From Herbaspirillum sp. YR522 (GTDB lineage: Bacteria; Pseudomonadota; Gammaproteobacteria; Burkholderiales; Burkholderiaceae_D): DNA of 64,000 nucleotides. Position 1 is the first letter of the stretch. Each line of letters begins with the position of its first letter. The position numbers were made by a program, and so were the translations under genes. The DNA is taken from assembly GCF_000282575.1 (NCBI RefSeq), contig NZ_AKJA01000116.1:62001-126000 (forward strand), read 5' to 3'. The notes below the pieces were generated by a model, which did no database searches, was not told the origin of the DNA, and saw only the letters and a program-made list of their open reading frames with translations. This document shows positions 18,585 to 27,741 of this stretch, piece after piece.

Positions 18585-19469
18585 CTAGATCACGCCATGG
18601 CTCTTGAACCAGGCCACCGCCTGTGTCCAGCCATCCTTGGCGTCGGCCTCGACATAGCTGGGGCGGTAGTCGGCATTGAAGGCGTGACCCGAATCGGGAT
18701 AGACACGGAATTCGGATTTATTGCCGCCACGGGCCAGTGCCTGCTTCATCTGCTCGACGGTGGACACCGGGATCCCGCTATCCTTGCCGCCATACAGCCC
18801 CAGCACCGGTACCTTCAGGGTGGGGGCGATATCGATCGGCTGCTGCGGCGCCAATGCGCTCTTGTCGCCCACCAGCCGACCGTACCAGGCGGCGCCCGCC
18901 TTGACCTTGGGGTTGTGGGCGCTGTAGAGCCACACCACGCGACCGCCCCAGCAGAAGCCGTTGATTCCCAGGCGGCTGATGTCGCCACCGTTCTCGCCGG
19001 CCCACTTCACATAGGCGTCGAGGTCACCCATGACCTGCTCATCGGGCACCTTGCTGATGATTTCCTTCTGCAGCTCGGCAATCGAGGTATAGGACTGCGG
19101 ATTGCCCTGGCGCACGAAGAAGTCGGGCGCGATCGCCAGGTAACCCAGCTTGGCGAAGCGGCGCGCAATGTCGGCGATATGTTCGTGCACACCGAAGATC
19201 TCGGACACCACGATCATCACCGGCAGGTTGGTCTTGCCTTCGGGCTGGGCGCGATAGGCCGGCACGCGCTGGCCGTTGACGGTGATGGCGACTTCACCGG
19301 CGGTCAGGCCGGCGGTATCGGTCTTGATCATGGTCTGGGCACAGACCGGCAGCACGGCGGCGGCAAAGCCGGTGCCCAGCGCGGTCTTGAGAAAGGTGCG
19401 GCGATCGGCGGTATCGGGCAGCCGGCTGGTTCCTACCAGGCTGTCGATGTCATTGCGAAAATCGTTCAT
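18585..19469 (-). CDS. Dienelactone hydrolase family protein, probably Tat-exported
   Basis: Alpha/beta hydrolase of 294 residues. The nucleophile motif is GFCWGG, with acid residue in YGGKDSGIP and histidine in PDSGHAFNADY, the Cys-Asp-His triad of dienelactone hydrolases. Residues 22-28 (DRRTFLK) followed by a hydrophobic stretch and CA at 43-44 look like a twin-arginine signal peptide, so the protein is likely periplasmic. The ATG at 19469 has GGAGA in front; the longer frame upstream has no family content. The substrate is not known. Confidence 0.87.
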   Translation of the reverse strand: MNDFRNDIDSLVGTSRLPDTADRRTFLKTALGTGFAAAVLPVCAQTMIKTDTAGLTAGEVAITVNGQRVPAYRAQPEGKTNLPVMIVVSEIFGVHEHIADIARRFAKLGYLAIAPDFFVRQGNPQSYTSIAELQKEIISKVPDEQVMGDLDAYVKWAGENGGDISRLGINGFCWGGRVVWLYSAHNPKVKAGAAWYGRLVGDKSALAPQQPIDIAPTLKVPVLGLYGGKDSGIPVSTVEQMKQALARGGNKSEFRVYPDSGHAFNADYRPSYVEADAKDGWTQAVAWFKSHGVI

Positions 19470-19566
19470 CAGCGGTTCTCCAGGGGTTGATGGAAGGGTT
19501 CCACGCCGCAGTCTACTGCAAACCGCAGGGCCGTAATACGGGTACCGCTGCGCTCCAGCGCTCCGT

Positions 19567-21240
19567 TCAGGACCCCAGCGCCATGGGCGGCAATCCCGGT
19601 GCCGACGGCGTGACATCGACTTCGCGCTCGACCGGCGCCACCGCCGGGCGCACCGCCTGCGGTGCATCCCGCAGGCCGTCGAGCCGGAACACGCTCACCA
19701 GTTGCTGCAGCCCCGAGGCCTGCTCCTGCAGCGAGCGCGCGGCGGCGGCGGCCTGTTCGACCAGCGCCGCATTCTGCTGGGTCATGTCGTCGATCTGGAT
19801 GATGGCCTCGTTGACCTGCTCGATGCCGCTGCTCTGCTCGCGGTTGGCGTGCGTGATCTCGGTCATCACGTCGGTCACGCGCTTGATGCTGCCGACGATA
19901 TCCTGCATGGTGCTGCCGGCCTGCTCGACCAGGCGACTGCCGTTCTCGACCTCGCCCACCGAATCGCCGATGAGCACCTTGATCTCCTTGGCCGCCGCCG
20001 CCGAGCGCTGCGCCAGCGAGCGCACTTCGGACGCCACCACCGCAAAGCCGCGACCCTGCTCGCCGGCCCGCGCGGCTTCCACCGCCGCATTGAGCGCCAG
20101 GATATTGGTCTGGAACGCGATGCCATCGATCACGCTGACGATATCGGCCACCTTGCGCGAGGAGGCGTTGATCGATTGCATGGTGTCGACCACTTGCGAG
20201 ACGATGCTGCCCCCCTGCACCGCCACCTGCGACGCGGCCACGGCCAGGTCGTTGGCCTGGTGCGCGTTGTCGGCATTCTGGCGCACGGTGGAATTGAGTT
20301 GTTCCATGGACGAGGCAGTTTCCTCGAGCGCGCCTGCCTGCTGCTCGGTGCGCCCGGACAGGTCGAGGTTGCCGCGCGCGATCTCCGAAGAGGCGGTAGT
20401 GATGGTCTCGGCGCCGGTACGCACCTGCGATACGATGGCTGCCAACTTGTCGCGCATGGTGCGCATCGCCACCAGCAGGCTGTCCTGGTCGCCGGCGCGG
20501 GTGTGGATCACCACCGCCAGGTCGCCCTCGGCAATCTGGCCGGCGATCTCTACCGCGTAGTCAGGCTCGCCGCCGAGCTTGCGCAGCAACTGGCGGGTCA
20601 GCGCGAAGGCCGCCAGGATCGCCGTGACCACGCCGATGGCGCTGATGACCAGCATCATCAGGCGCGCCCTGGCATAGGCGCTGGCACTGGCGGCGGCGGC
20701 TTCGCGGTTGATAGTGTCTTCCAGCACGGCCAGCGACTTGAGTTCGACCTGCCAGGCCTTCTGCACCGGCAGGTACTGGTCCTTGAGGAACTGCGCCAGT
20801 TCATAGGCTTCACGCCGCTGGCCGAATTCGACCGCCTGCGTGATCAGCTTTTCGGCATTGGCCGCGTGCGCGCCGATCTTGGGCAGTGCCGCCTTTTCGT
20901 CGGCAGTGGTGGCCGGCGACTGCTCGAAGAGCTGCTGCAACTTCTGCGCCGACATCTTGTACTTGAGGGTCTGGGCGTCGATGTACTGGGCTTCTATATC
21001 GACGTCCTCGGGCGCGGCCGGCAACATCAGGTTGCGCAGCGAGATGGAGCGCTCGGCCACCGTATCCATCATGTCCTTGACCAGGGCGCCCTCGGGGTTC
21101 TTGATCTCGATCACGTTATTGAAACGGGCCTGCACCTGGTGCATGTTGTAGATGCCGAACGCCGTCACCGCCACCAGCAGCAAGACCACCCATGCAAACC
21201 CAAGCCCCAGCCGGGTACCGACCTTCATGCCTGATTTCAT
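19567..21240 (-). CDS. Methyl-accepting chemotaxis protein with periplasmic helical sensor
   Basis: 557 residues. TM1 at about 12-32, a 160-residue periplasmic region that is all helical and looks like a four-helix-bundle sensor, TM2 at 194-215, HAMP, then a long coiled coil with the receptor tip ([17 protein letters not shown]) and [16 protein letters not shown]. The C-terminus ends in a proline/alanine tail with no NWETF-like CheR tether. GGAGGAG sits just ahead of the ATG; the upstream in-frame extension is not conserved. Ligand unknown. Confidence 0.93.
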   Translation of the reverse strand: MKSGMKVGTRLGLGFAWVVLLLVAVTAFGIYNMHQVQARFNNVIEIKNPEGALVKDMMDTVAERSISLRNLMLPAAPEDVDIEAQYIDAQTLKYKMSAQKLQQLFEQSPATTADEKAALPKIGAHAANAEKLITQAVEFGQRREAYELAQFLKDQYLPVQKAWQVELKSLAVLEDTINREAAAASASAYARARLMMLVISAIGVVTAILAAFALTRQLLRKLGGEPDYAVEIAGQIAEGDLAVVIHTRAGDQDSLLVAMRTMRDKLAAIVSQVRTGAETITTASSEIARGNLDLSGRTEQQAGALEETASSMEQLNSTVRQNADNAHQANDLAVAASQVAVQGGSIVSQVVDTMQSINASSRKVADIVSVIDGIAFQTNILALNAAVEAARAGEQGRGFAVVASEVRSLAQRSAAAAKEIKVLIGDSVGEVENGSRLVEQAGSTMQDIVGSIKRVTDVMTEITHANREQSSGIEQVNEAIIQIDDMTQQNAALVEQAAAAARSLQEQASGLQQLVSVFRLDGLRDAPQAVRPAVAPVEREVDVTPSAPGLPPMALGS

Positions 21241-21563
21241 TGTCTCCTCCGTGTGTGATTGCAGCAGGGCCGGCCGGCGGCGGACACAGGCGGCACGGCA
21301 CCCGCGCCATGGGCGCACCGTCATGCGGTTGGTGAAGATCCCTGTCCGATCCGGCGCTAGCCGATCGCTACTGCGTGGCCGGAATGCCCGGCCAATCCTG
21401 TGCCGCCTCGCCTTGTCTTTTGCCATCCCGACGAGGTCGACCTGTCTCTTGTTTTTTTGATTCTGGTTCTGGTCCTGCGTTTGCTGCCTTTTTTGCAACT
21501 ACCTGCCCGGGCTTGCCAGGCCGACATCGCCTGCATGGCACGGCCAGCCCGGGCATCGAGGCA
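21241..21563. other. Intergenic region between the chemoreceptor gene and polA
   Basis: 323 bp. It contains a perfect 10-bp inverted repeat (TGCCCGGGCT at 21504-21513 with its complement at 21546-21555) enclosing a second smaller palindrome, and two plus-strand T-rich tracts at about 21451-21500. The repeat is close to the polA 3' end but has no U-run on the minus strand, so it is not a canonical terminator. No sigma-28-type promoter could be assigned with confidence. Confidence 0.5.
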
Positions 21564-24317
21564 TCAATGTGCTTCGTCCCAATTCTTACCGATTCCGACC
21601 TCCGCTAGCAAGGGAACTTTCAGCTCCGCAACGTTTTTCATCAATTCAGGCAGTTTTTCGCGCACCAGTTCCAGCTCTTGTTGTGGAACTTCCAACACCA
21701 GTTCATCGTGCACCTGCATGATCATGCGCGTGGCCAGGCCGGACGACTCCAGCCAGCCCTGCACCGCAATCATTGCCAGTTTGATCAGATCGGCCGCGGT
21801 GCCCTGCATCGGCGCGTTGATCGCGGCGCGTTCGGCGCCCTGGCGGCGTGGGCCGTTGGGCGAATTGATCTCGGGCAGCCACAGGCGTCGGCCGAATACC
21901 GTTTCGACATAGCCCAGCGCCCGGGCCTGCAGGCGGGTCTCGTCCATGTAGCGCTTGACCCCGGCGAAACGCTGGAAATACTTTTCGATATACATCTGCG
22001 CGGCCGCGCGCTCGATGCCGAGATTGCCGGCCAGGCCGAAGGCGCTCATGCCATAGATCAACCCGAAGTTGATCACCTTGGCGTAGCGGCGCTGCTCGGA
22101 CTCCACCTGCGCCGGCGCGATGCCGAAGATCTCGGCGGCGGTCGCGCGGTGGATGTCCTCGCCATCGGCGAATGCCTTGAGCATGGCCTCATCGCCCGAG
22201 ATGTGCGCCATGATGCGCAACTCGATCTGCGAATAGTCGGCCGAGACGATCACGCTGCCTTCGGGCGCGATGAAGGCTTCCCGGATGCGCCGCCCTTCGG
22301 CGGTACGGATCGGGATGTTCTGCAGGTTGGGTTCGTTGGACGACAGGCGGCCGGTGACGGCCACGGCCTGGGCGTAATTGGTATGTACCCGCCCGGTGTG
22401 CGGGTTGACCATGCGCGGCAGCTTGTCGGTGTAGGTGGACTTGAGCTTGGCCAGGCCACGGTAGTCCAGCAGCACCTTGGGCAGCGGGTAGTCCTCGGCC
22501 AGCTTCTGCAGCACTTCCTCGTCGGTCGATGGCGCGCCCGATGCGGTCTTCTTGACCACCGGCAGCGCGAGCTTGCCGAACAGGATCTCGCCCAGTTGCT
22601 TGGGCGAGTTCAGGTTGAAGGGTTGCCCGGCCAGGTCGTAGGCGTGCTGTTCGATTTCCAGCATGCGCCGCCCGAGATCGTTGGACTGCGTGGCCAGGCG
22701 CTCGCTGTCGATCAGTACGCCGTTGCGCTCGATCTTGCGCAGCACCACCGAGGTCGGTACCTCGATGGCCTGGTAGATGTAATGCAGCTTGGGATCGGCC
22801 TCGATCTGCGGCCACATCGCCTGGTGCAGCGCCAGCGTGACCTCGGCATCCTCGGCGGCGTATTCGGTGGCGCGCGCGATGTCGACCTGGTTGAAGCCGA
22901 TCTGCGAAGCGCCCTTGCCGCATACCTCGGCGTACAGCACCGTCTTGCGATCGAGGTGGCGCGCGGCCAGGCTGTCCATGTCGTGCGTGCGATGCGATTC
23001 GAACACATAGGACTGCAGCAGCGTGTCGTGCACGATGCCCTCGACGCTCACGCCGTAGTTGGCCAGCACATGGCTGTCGTACTTCAGGTTCTGGCCCAGC
23101 TTGGGCTTGGTAGCGTCCTCGAACCACGGCTTGAGGCGCGCCAGCACGTGCTCGCGCGACAGTTGCGGCGGTGCGTCCTGGTAGTCGTGCGCCAACGGGA
23201 TGTAAGCCGCGCGGTTGGTATCGCAGCACAGCGAGATACCGACCAGTTGCGCCTGCATGGCGTCGAGCGAGGTGGTCTCGGTGTCGAAGGCGGTCAGGCT
23301 GGCGCCGTCGATGATGGCGATCCAGGCGTCGAGCTGGGCTTCGGTGAGCACGGTCTCGTACTCGGCCGCGACATGGGCGGCGAACAAGCCACCCTGCGCC
23401 ACCGGCTCGGCGCCTGTCACGGGGGCGGTCGCGCCGGCGGCAGGCACGGCGCTGCCGGCTTCGCTGACCTCGCGCAGCCAGGTCTTGAAGTTATAGCGGG
23501 CAAACAGGTCCTTGAGCACGGCATTGTCCTGCGGCTGCATGGTCAGCGAGTCGAGGATGGTCCCCATGTGCGCCGACAGGTCGCAGTCGGTCTTGACCGT
23601 CACCAGCACGCGGGCCTGGGGCAACCAGCCCAGTGCCTTGCGCAGGTTCTCGCCGACCACGCCTGTGATCTTGGCGGCGTTTTCCATCACGCCATCGAGC
23701 GACCCGTAGGTGTTGAGCCACTTGACGGCGGTCTTTGGCCCGCACTTCTCGACCCCGGGCACGTTGTCGACGGTGTCGCCGATCAGGCTCAGGTAGTCGA
23801 CGATGCGCTCCGGCGGCACGCCGAACTTCTCGTTCACGCCCTTGGGGTCGAGGATCTCGTTGCTCATCGTGTTGACCAGCGTGACGCGCTCGTTGACCAG
23901 TTGCGCCATGTCCTTGTCGCCGGTCGAGACGATGGTGTCGAGCCCGGCGGCGGTGGCCTGCACCGACAGCGTGCCGATGACGTCGTCGGCCTCGATGCCC
24001 TCGACCATCAGGATCGGCCAGCCCAGCGCCCGCACCGCAGCATGGATCGGTTCGATCTGCAGCGCCAGGTCGTCCGGCATCGCCTTGCGGGTGGCCTTGT
24101 AGTCGGCGTAGAGATCGTCGCGGAAAGTCTTGCCCTTGGCATCGAACACACAGGCAACGTAACTTGCGGGATAATCGTTACGCAGTCGGCGCAGCATATT
24201 GATGATGCCGTACAGGGCGCCGGTCGGCGCGCCTTCGGCGTTACGCATATCGGGCAGTGCATGGAAGGCGCGATACAGGTAACTGGATCCATCAACTAAC
24301 AACAAGGTTTTTTGCAT
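21564..24317 (-). CDS. polA: DNA polymerase I
   Basis: 917 residues with three parts: the 5'-3' exonuclease (LLLVDGSSYLYRAFHALPD at the N-terminus), a 3'-5' exonuclease, and the polymerase. The proofreading residues look intact: DTETT (Exo I), GQNLKYDSH (Exo II) and YAAEDAEVT (Exo III). Polymerase motif A is DYSQIELRIMAH, motif B RRYAKVINFGLIYGMS, motif C VHDELVLEV. The frame is open for another 1.3 kb upstream, but that part is antisense to two other genes. The ATG at 24317 abuts the ATG of the divergent LOG gene directly. Confidence 0.97.
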   Translation of the reverse strand: MQKTLLLVDGSSYLYRAFHALPDMRNAEGAPTGALYGIINMLRRLRNDYPASYVACVFDAKGKTFRDDLYADYKATRKAMPDDLALQIEPIHAAVRALGWPILMVEGIEADDVIGTLSVQATAAGLDTIVSTGDKDMAQLVNERVTLVNTMSNEILDPKGVNEKFGVPPERIVDYLSLIGDTVDNVPGVEKCGPKTAVKWLNTYGSLDGVMENAAKITGVVGENLRKALGWLPQARVLVTVKTDCDLSAHMGTILDSLTMQPQDNAVLKDLFARYNFKTWLREVSEAGSAVPAAGATAPVTGAEPVAQGGLFAAHVAAEYETVLTEAQLDAWIAIIDGASLTAFDTETTSLDAMQAQLVGISLCCDTNRAAYIPLAHDYQDAPPQLSREHVLARLKPWFEDATKPKLGQNLKYDSHVLANYGVSVEGIVHDTLLQSYVFESHRTHDMDSLAARHLDRKTVLYAEVCGKGASQIGFNQVDIARATEYAAEDAEVTLALHQAMWPQIEADPKLHYIYQAIEVPTSVVLRKIERNGVLIDSERLATQSNDLGRRMLEIEQHAYDLAGQPFNLNSPKQLGEILFGKLALPVVKKTASGAPSTDEEVLQKLAEDYPLPKVLLDYRGLAKLKSTYTDKLPRMVNPHTGRVHTNYAQAVAVTGRLSSNEPNLQNIPIRTAEGRRIREAFIAPEGSVIVSADYSQIELRIMAHISGDEAMLKAFADGEDIHRATAAEIFGIAPAQVESEQRRYAKVINFGLIYGMSAFGLAGNLGIERAAAQMYIEKYFQRFAGVKRYMDETRLQARALGYVETVFGRRLWLPEINSPNGPRRQGAERAAINAPMQGTAADLIKLAMIAVQGWLESSGLATRMIMQVHDELVLEVPQQELELVREKLPELMKNVAELKVPLLAEVGIGKNWDEAH

Positions 24318-25064
24318 ATGGAACAAAGAGGAAAAAAAGTACCGCGACTGCGGGAAGTGATCGACATTGAACGCGCAACGGCAAAGAAGGCGCGCGAGTC
24401 GTGGCATGTACTCACGATTATGGCAGAATTCATCGAATCGACCGAACGCCTCTCGGAGCTGCGTCCTGCCGTTTCCATCTTCGGTTCGGCCCGCACCAAG
24501 CCGGACGATCCGCACTACGCGCTGTGCATCGACATCGCCCGCCGCCTGTCCGACGCCGGCTATGCGGTGATCTCCGGCGGCGGCCCCGGCATCATGGAGG
24601 CCGCCAACCGCGGTGCCTTCGACGGCGCATCGCCCTCGGTCGGCTTGAACATCGAACTGCCCCACGAGCAGCACGGCAATGCCTGGCAGGACATCTCGCT
24701 GTCGTTCCGCCATTTCTTCGCCCGCAAGGTCGCCTTCGTCAAGTACGCCGACGCCTATGTGGTGTTGCCGGGCGGGTTCGGCACGCTCGACGAGTTGACC
24801 GAAGCGCTGACGTTGATGCAGACCGGCAAGTCGCGCCTGATGCCGGTGATCCTGGTGGGCAGCCAGTTCTGGGCCGGTCTGATCGACTGGATCAAGACCC
24901 GCCTGGTCGACGACGGCATGATCTCGCCCAAGGACCTGAACCTGCTGCAGGTGATCGACGACCCGGCCGAGATCGTCACGGCGATCCGCAAATTCCATGC
25001 CGAAAAAGACCAACCCATCGATTCGCCCGTGGAAGCCGAGCGCCAGAGCGGCGCTTTCCTGTAA
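24318..25064 (+). CDS. LOG family protein (TIGR00730-type Rossmann fold)
   Basis: 248 residues. The family motif PGGFGTLDE is present, with ISGGGPGIMEAANRGAF before it. LOG proteins are nucleoside-5'-monophosphate phosphoribohydrolases in plants and some bacteria, releasing cytokinin-like bases; the physiological role in most bacteria is open. The first 36 residues before MAEFIES are basic and may be part of the family extension. The ATG is immediately adjacent to the divergent polA ATG. A TTG two codons upstream and an ATG at 24420 are alternatives. Confidence 0.88.
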   Translation: MEQRGKKVPRLREVIDIERATAKKARESWHVLTIMAEFIESTERLSELRPAVSIFGSARTKPDDPHYALCIDIARRLSDAGYAVISGGGPGIMEAANRGAFDGASPSVGLNIELPHEQHGNAWQDISLSFRHFFARKVAFVKYADAYVVLPGGFGTLDELTEALTLMQTGKSRLMPVILVGSQFWAGLIDWIKTRLVDDGMISPKDLNLLQVIDDPAEIVTAIRKFHAEKDQPIDSPVEAERQSGAFL

Positions 25065-25178
25065 CCGCGGCAGGTCTGGCGCGCCCGCCGGGGGATTGCA
25101 CCGCAGAAACACCGGCGGCGTGCTGCGATGGTTTGCTACAATGGCCCGATACAACATATAGACCAACCCTAATCCATC

Positions 25179-25601
25179 ATGAAACCAATCAACGTCTGGT
25201 CCAAAGAGTCGCTGGCCGCCGCCTTGCTGTGCCTGTCCGGTCTGGCCGCTCCGCTGGCGCTGGCGCAGACTGCCGCCATGCCCATGGGGCAACCGGCACC
25301 GCCGCCGCCCGAGCTGGAAAAGCTGGAAGAAGGCGAGCCGCCTGCGGTCACCATCCGCAAGCCGGGTGAATCCGACAACGGCGGCGGCAACAGCATCAAG
25401 GAACAGCGCGACCACGGCCAGACCAAGGAAGTCGAAGTCAAGTCCGGTGGCAGCACCTATTACCTGCGTCCGAAACAGAACGTCGGCAGCTCGACCCCGG
25501 GCGACGCCCAGAGCGGCCCACCGACCAATGCCCAGTGGAAGGTCGGTGAATTCGACTGGGGCACCAAGAAAAAAGAAGGCGACACCGACGCCAAGAAGTA
25601 A
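25179..25601 (+). CDS. DUF2782-type exported protein
   Basis: 140 residues with a Sec signal peptide (hydrophobic LAAALLCLSGLAAPLALAQ), a proline-rich linker, and the conserved core PAVTIRKPGES, VKSGGSTYYLRPKQ, WKVGEFDWG. This small family of unknown function often lies between polA and thrB in betaproteobacteria, as here. The C-terminus is lysine/aspartate-rich. Confidence 0.85.
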   Translation: MKPINVWSKESLAAALLCLSGLAAPLALAQTAAMPMGQPAPPPPELEKLEEGEPPAVTIRKPGESDNGGGNSIKEQRDHGQTKEVEVKSGGSTYYLRPKQNVGSSTPGDAQSGPPTNAQWKVGEFDWGTKKKEGDTDAKK

Positions 25602-25610
25602 GCAAGCATC

Positions 25611-25640
25611 GCCGGGGGCCGCGACTGCGTGGCCCCCGGC
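25611..25640 (+). terminator. Possible hairpin terminator after the DUF2782 gene
   Basis: Perfect 10-bp stem (GCCGGGGGCC with its complement) and a 10-base loop, ten bases after the stop. There is no T-run downstream, so termination is uncertain; it may only stabilise the 3' end. Confidence 0.4.
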
Positions 25641-25736
25641 ATTCGCCTCGGCCGGTTCACCCCGCACCTCCTGTGCGGGCTTCCAGGGCCGCGGTCCACG
25701 GCGTGCCCGGCACGCAACCCCTCTTTAGATTTCGTC

Positions 25737-26690
25737 ATGGCAGTCTTCACACCGGTCAGTCTGGAACAACTCTCGGACTGGATCCAACAATTCCCGCTGG
25801 GCCGCGCCACGTCGATCCGGGGCATCTCCTCCGGCATCGAAAACAGTAACTTCTTCATCGGCACCGAACGCGGCGAGTACGTGCTGACGCTATTCGAAAA
25901 GCTGCACATCGAGCAATTGCCGTTCTACCTCGAATTGATGCGCCACCTGGCCCAGCGCGGCATTCCGGTGCCGGCGCCGGTGCCCAGCCACAGCGGCGCC
26001 ATCGCCAACCTGCTCAATGACAAGCCGGCGGCCATCGTCAGCAAGCTCGAGGGCGAGTCGCAGCTCGATCCGCAACCGGTGCACTGCGCCGCCCTGGGCG
26101 ACATGCTGGCGCGCATGCACCTGGCCGGGCGCGACTTCAAGATCATGCAGCCCAACCTGCGCGGCCTGGCCTGGTGGCTGGAGAACACGCCCAGCGTATT
26201 GCCTTTCCTGCCGCCCGAGCTGGCGCGGCTGTTGACCGACGAAGTGCAGTACCAGCAGGACTTCGCCGGCACCGAGACCTACCGCGCACTGCCGCGTGGG
26301 CCGGTGCATGCCGACCTGTTCCGCAATAACGCGATGTTCGTGGGCGAACGCCTGTCGGGCATCTTCGATTTCTATTTCGCCGGTTGCGATACGTGGCTAT
26401 TCGACCTGGCCGTGACGGTCAACGACTGGTGCGTCGAGCTCGACACCGGCGTGCTCGACCAGGCCCGCGCCGAGGCCATGCTGGATGCCTATCGCGCGGT
26501 ACGCCCTTTTACCGACGCCGAAAGCCAGGCCTGGCAGCCCATGTTGCGCGCAGCTGCGCTGCGCTTCTGGCTGTCGCGCCTGGTCGACTTCTATATGCCG
26601 CGCGAGGCCGAGATGCTCACTCCGCACGACCCCGCGCACTTCGAACGCATTCTGCGGCTGCGCATCGCACACGCGCCGGCGGCTCTCTGA
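25737..26690 (+). CDS. thrB: Homoserine kinase (type II, ThrB)
   Basis: Phosphorylates homoserine in threonine synthesis. The protein belongs to the choline/aminoglycoside kinase-like type of ThrB rather than the GHMP type: [12 protein letters not shown] near the start, the catalytic [14 protein letters not shown], and [11 protein letters not shown] for the metal site. 317 residues from the ATG at 25737; the 36 in-frame codons upstream are not conserved. It follows the DUF2782 gene by 135 bp. Confidence 0.95.
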   Translation: MAVFTPVSLEQLSDWIQQFPLGRATSIRGISSGIENSNFFIGTERGEYVLTLFEKLHIEQLPFYLELMRHLAQRGIPVPAPVPSHSGAIANLLNDKPAAIVSKLEGESQLDPQPVHCAALGDMLARMHLAGRDFKIMQPNLRGLAWWLENTPSVLPFLPPELARLLTDEVQYQQDFAGTETYRALPRGPVHADLFRNNAMFVGERLSGIFDFYFAGCDTWLFDLAVTVNDWCVELDTGVLDQARAEAMLDAYRAVRPFTDAESQAWQPMLRAAALRFWLSRLVDFYMPREAEMLTPHDPAHFERILRLRIAHAPAAL

Positions 26691-26702
26691 TGAACGACAC
26701 AC

Positions 26703-27476
26703 ATGCAGAAAATTCCCGCTAAAGAAGGCTGGCTCTGGGTCAAGCAAGGCTTTGCGCTGTTTCGCAAGCAACCTGCCGAAATCTCGACGCTGTTCCTTTG
26801 CTACTCGTTCCTGATGCTCATCACCGGGGTCATCCCGGTGCTGGGCCAGTTGCTGCCGCTGATCCTGATGCCGGTCTTCTCGATGGCCTTCATGCAGGCC
26901 TGCGCGCAGATCGAAAAGGGCCAGCGGGTCTACCCCAAGCTGCTGCTGGTGGGCTTTCGCAGCCCGGCACGCAATGCCCTGCTCAAGCTCGGCCTGTTGT
27001 ATCTGCTGGCGGCCACCGTGGTGGTGGCCATCTCGCGCCTGGTTGATGGCGGCATCTTCTGGCAGGCCATGATGGGCGGTGGCCTGTCGGGCGCCGAGAT
27101 GGCCGCCGGCACCGGCAGCATGACCATCGCCATGGTGGTAGCGGCGGTGCTGTACGTGCCGGCGCTGATGGCCCTGTGGTACGCCGCGCCATTGATCATG
27201 TGGCAACAGATGCCGTTGAGCAAGGCGCTGTTCTACAGCTTCTTCGCCGTCAAGCGCGCCGGCTCGGCATTCTTGCTGTTCGCGTTGTCCTGGTTTGCGC
27301 TCACGCTGGCCATCATGACCTTGATCAGCCTGCTGATGGGCCTGATCGTGGGCAGCGTCACGGCAGTGATGTTCGTGTTGCTGCCAATCTCGATAATACT
27401 GACGGTGATCATGTACTGCTCGTTCTATGCGACATACACTGCCGTCTTTGGCAAGCCAGGCAATAGTGCGCCGTGA
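26703..27476 (+). CDS. BPSS1780-family integral membrane protein
   Basis: 257 residues. N-terminal KEGWLWVKQGFALFRKQP followed by five to six hydrophobic helices, including one pair separated by a glycine-rich segment (MMGGGLSGAEMAAGTGS). This matches the betaproteobacterial BPSS1780 family, whose function is unknown. It starts 12 bp after thrB and is likely co-transcribed. No catalytic motif is visible. Confidence 0.8.
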   Translation: MQKIPAKEGWLWVKQGFALFRKQPAEISTLFLCYSFLMLITGVIPVLGQLLPLILMPVFSMAFMQACAQIEKGQRVYPKLLLVGFRSPARNALLKLGLLYLLAATVVVAISRLVDGGIFWQAMMGGGLSGAEMAAGTGSMTIAMVVAAVLYVPALMALWYAAPLIMWQQMPLSKALFYSFFAVKRAGSAFLLFALSWFALTLAIMTLISLLMGLIVGSVTAVMFVLLPISIILTVIMYCSFYATYTAVFGKPGNSAP

Positions 27477-27642
27477 TGCCTGGATCGCACGCGAACCACG
27501 CGTGGGCAGCGTGCCTGCCCGCGCGCCGGGCGTAATCGATCCAGTCGCCACGGCTCGGCGTTGACCCAGCCCCGCACCGAAGTCGCCTGACCGCTCAGTG
27601 CGCTTCACGCCGGGCAGCGTCACGCCGGCCCGGTCCGACCAC

Positions 27643-27668
27643 TACCATGCTACGGGAATAGCATGGTA
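27643..27668. repeat. Perfect inverted repeat upstream of an Aer-like gene
   Basis: TACCATGCTA and its exact complement separated by CGGGAA. It lies about 75 bp before the Aer-like start in a 265-bp gap. No T-run follows. It could be an operator or an mRNA leader hairpin. A second small hairpin with a GCAA loop follows at about 27675-27688. Confidence 0.55.
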
Positions 27669-27741
27669 TGCGGAGCAGCGCAAGCTGCGCTCCAAGGTCG
27701 CTCGCACATCACATCAAGCATCTTTACACGGGGGTAACAGA

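Noticed and set aside
21504-21555. Inverted repeat as a polA terminator
   Set aside because: No U-run on the minus strand after the stem and a 32-base interior.
24318-25667. Open frame extending polA by 450 codons at the N-terminus
   Set aside because: Antisense to the LOG and DUF2782 genes; the polA family start is at 24317.
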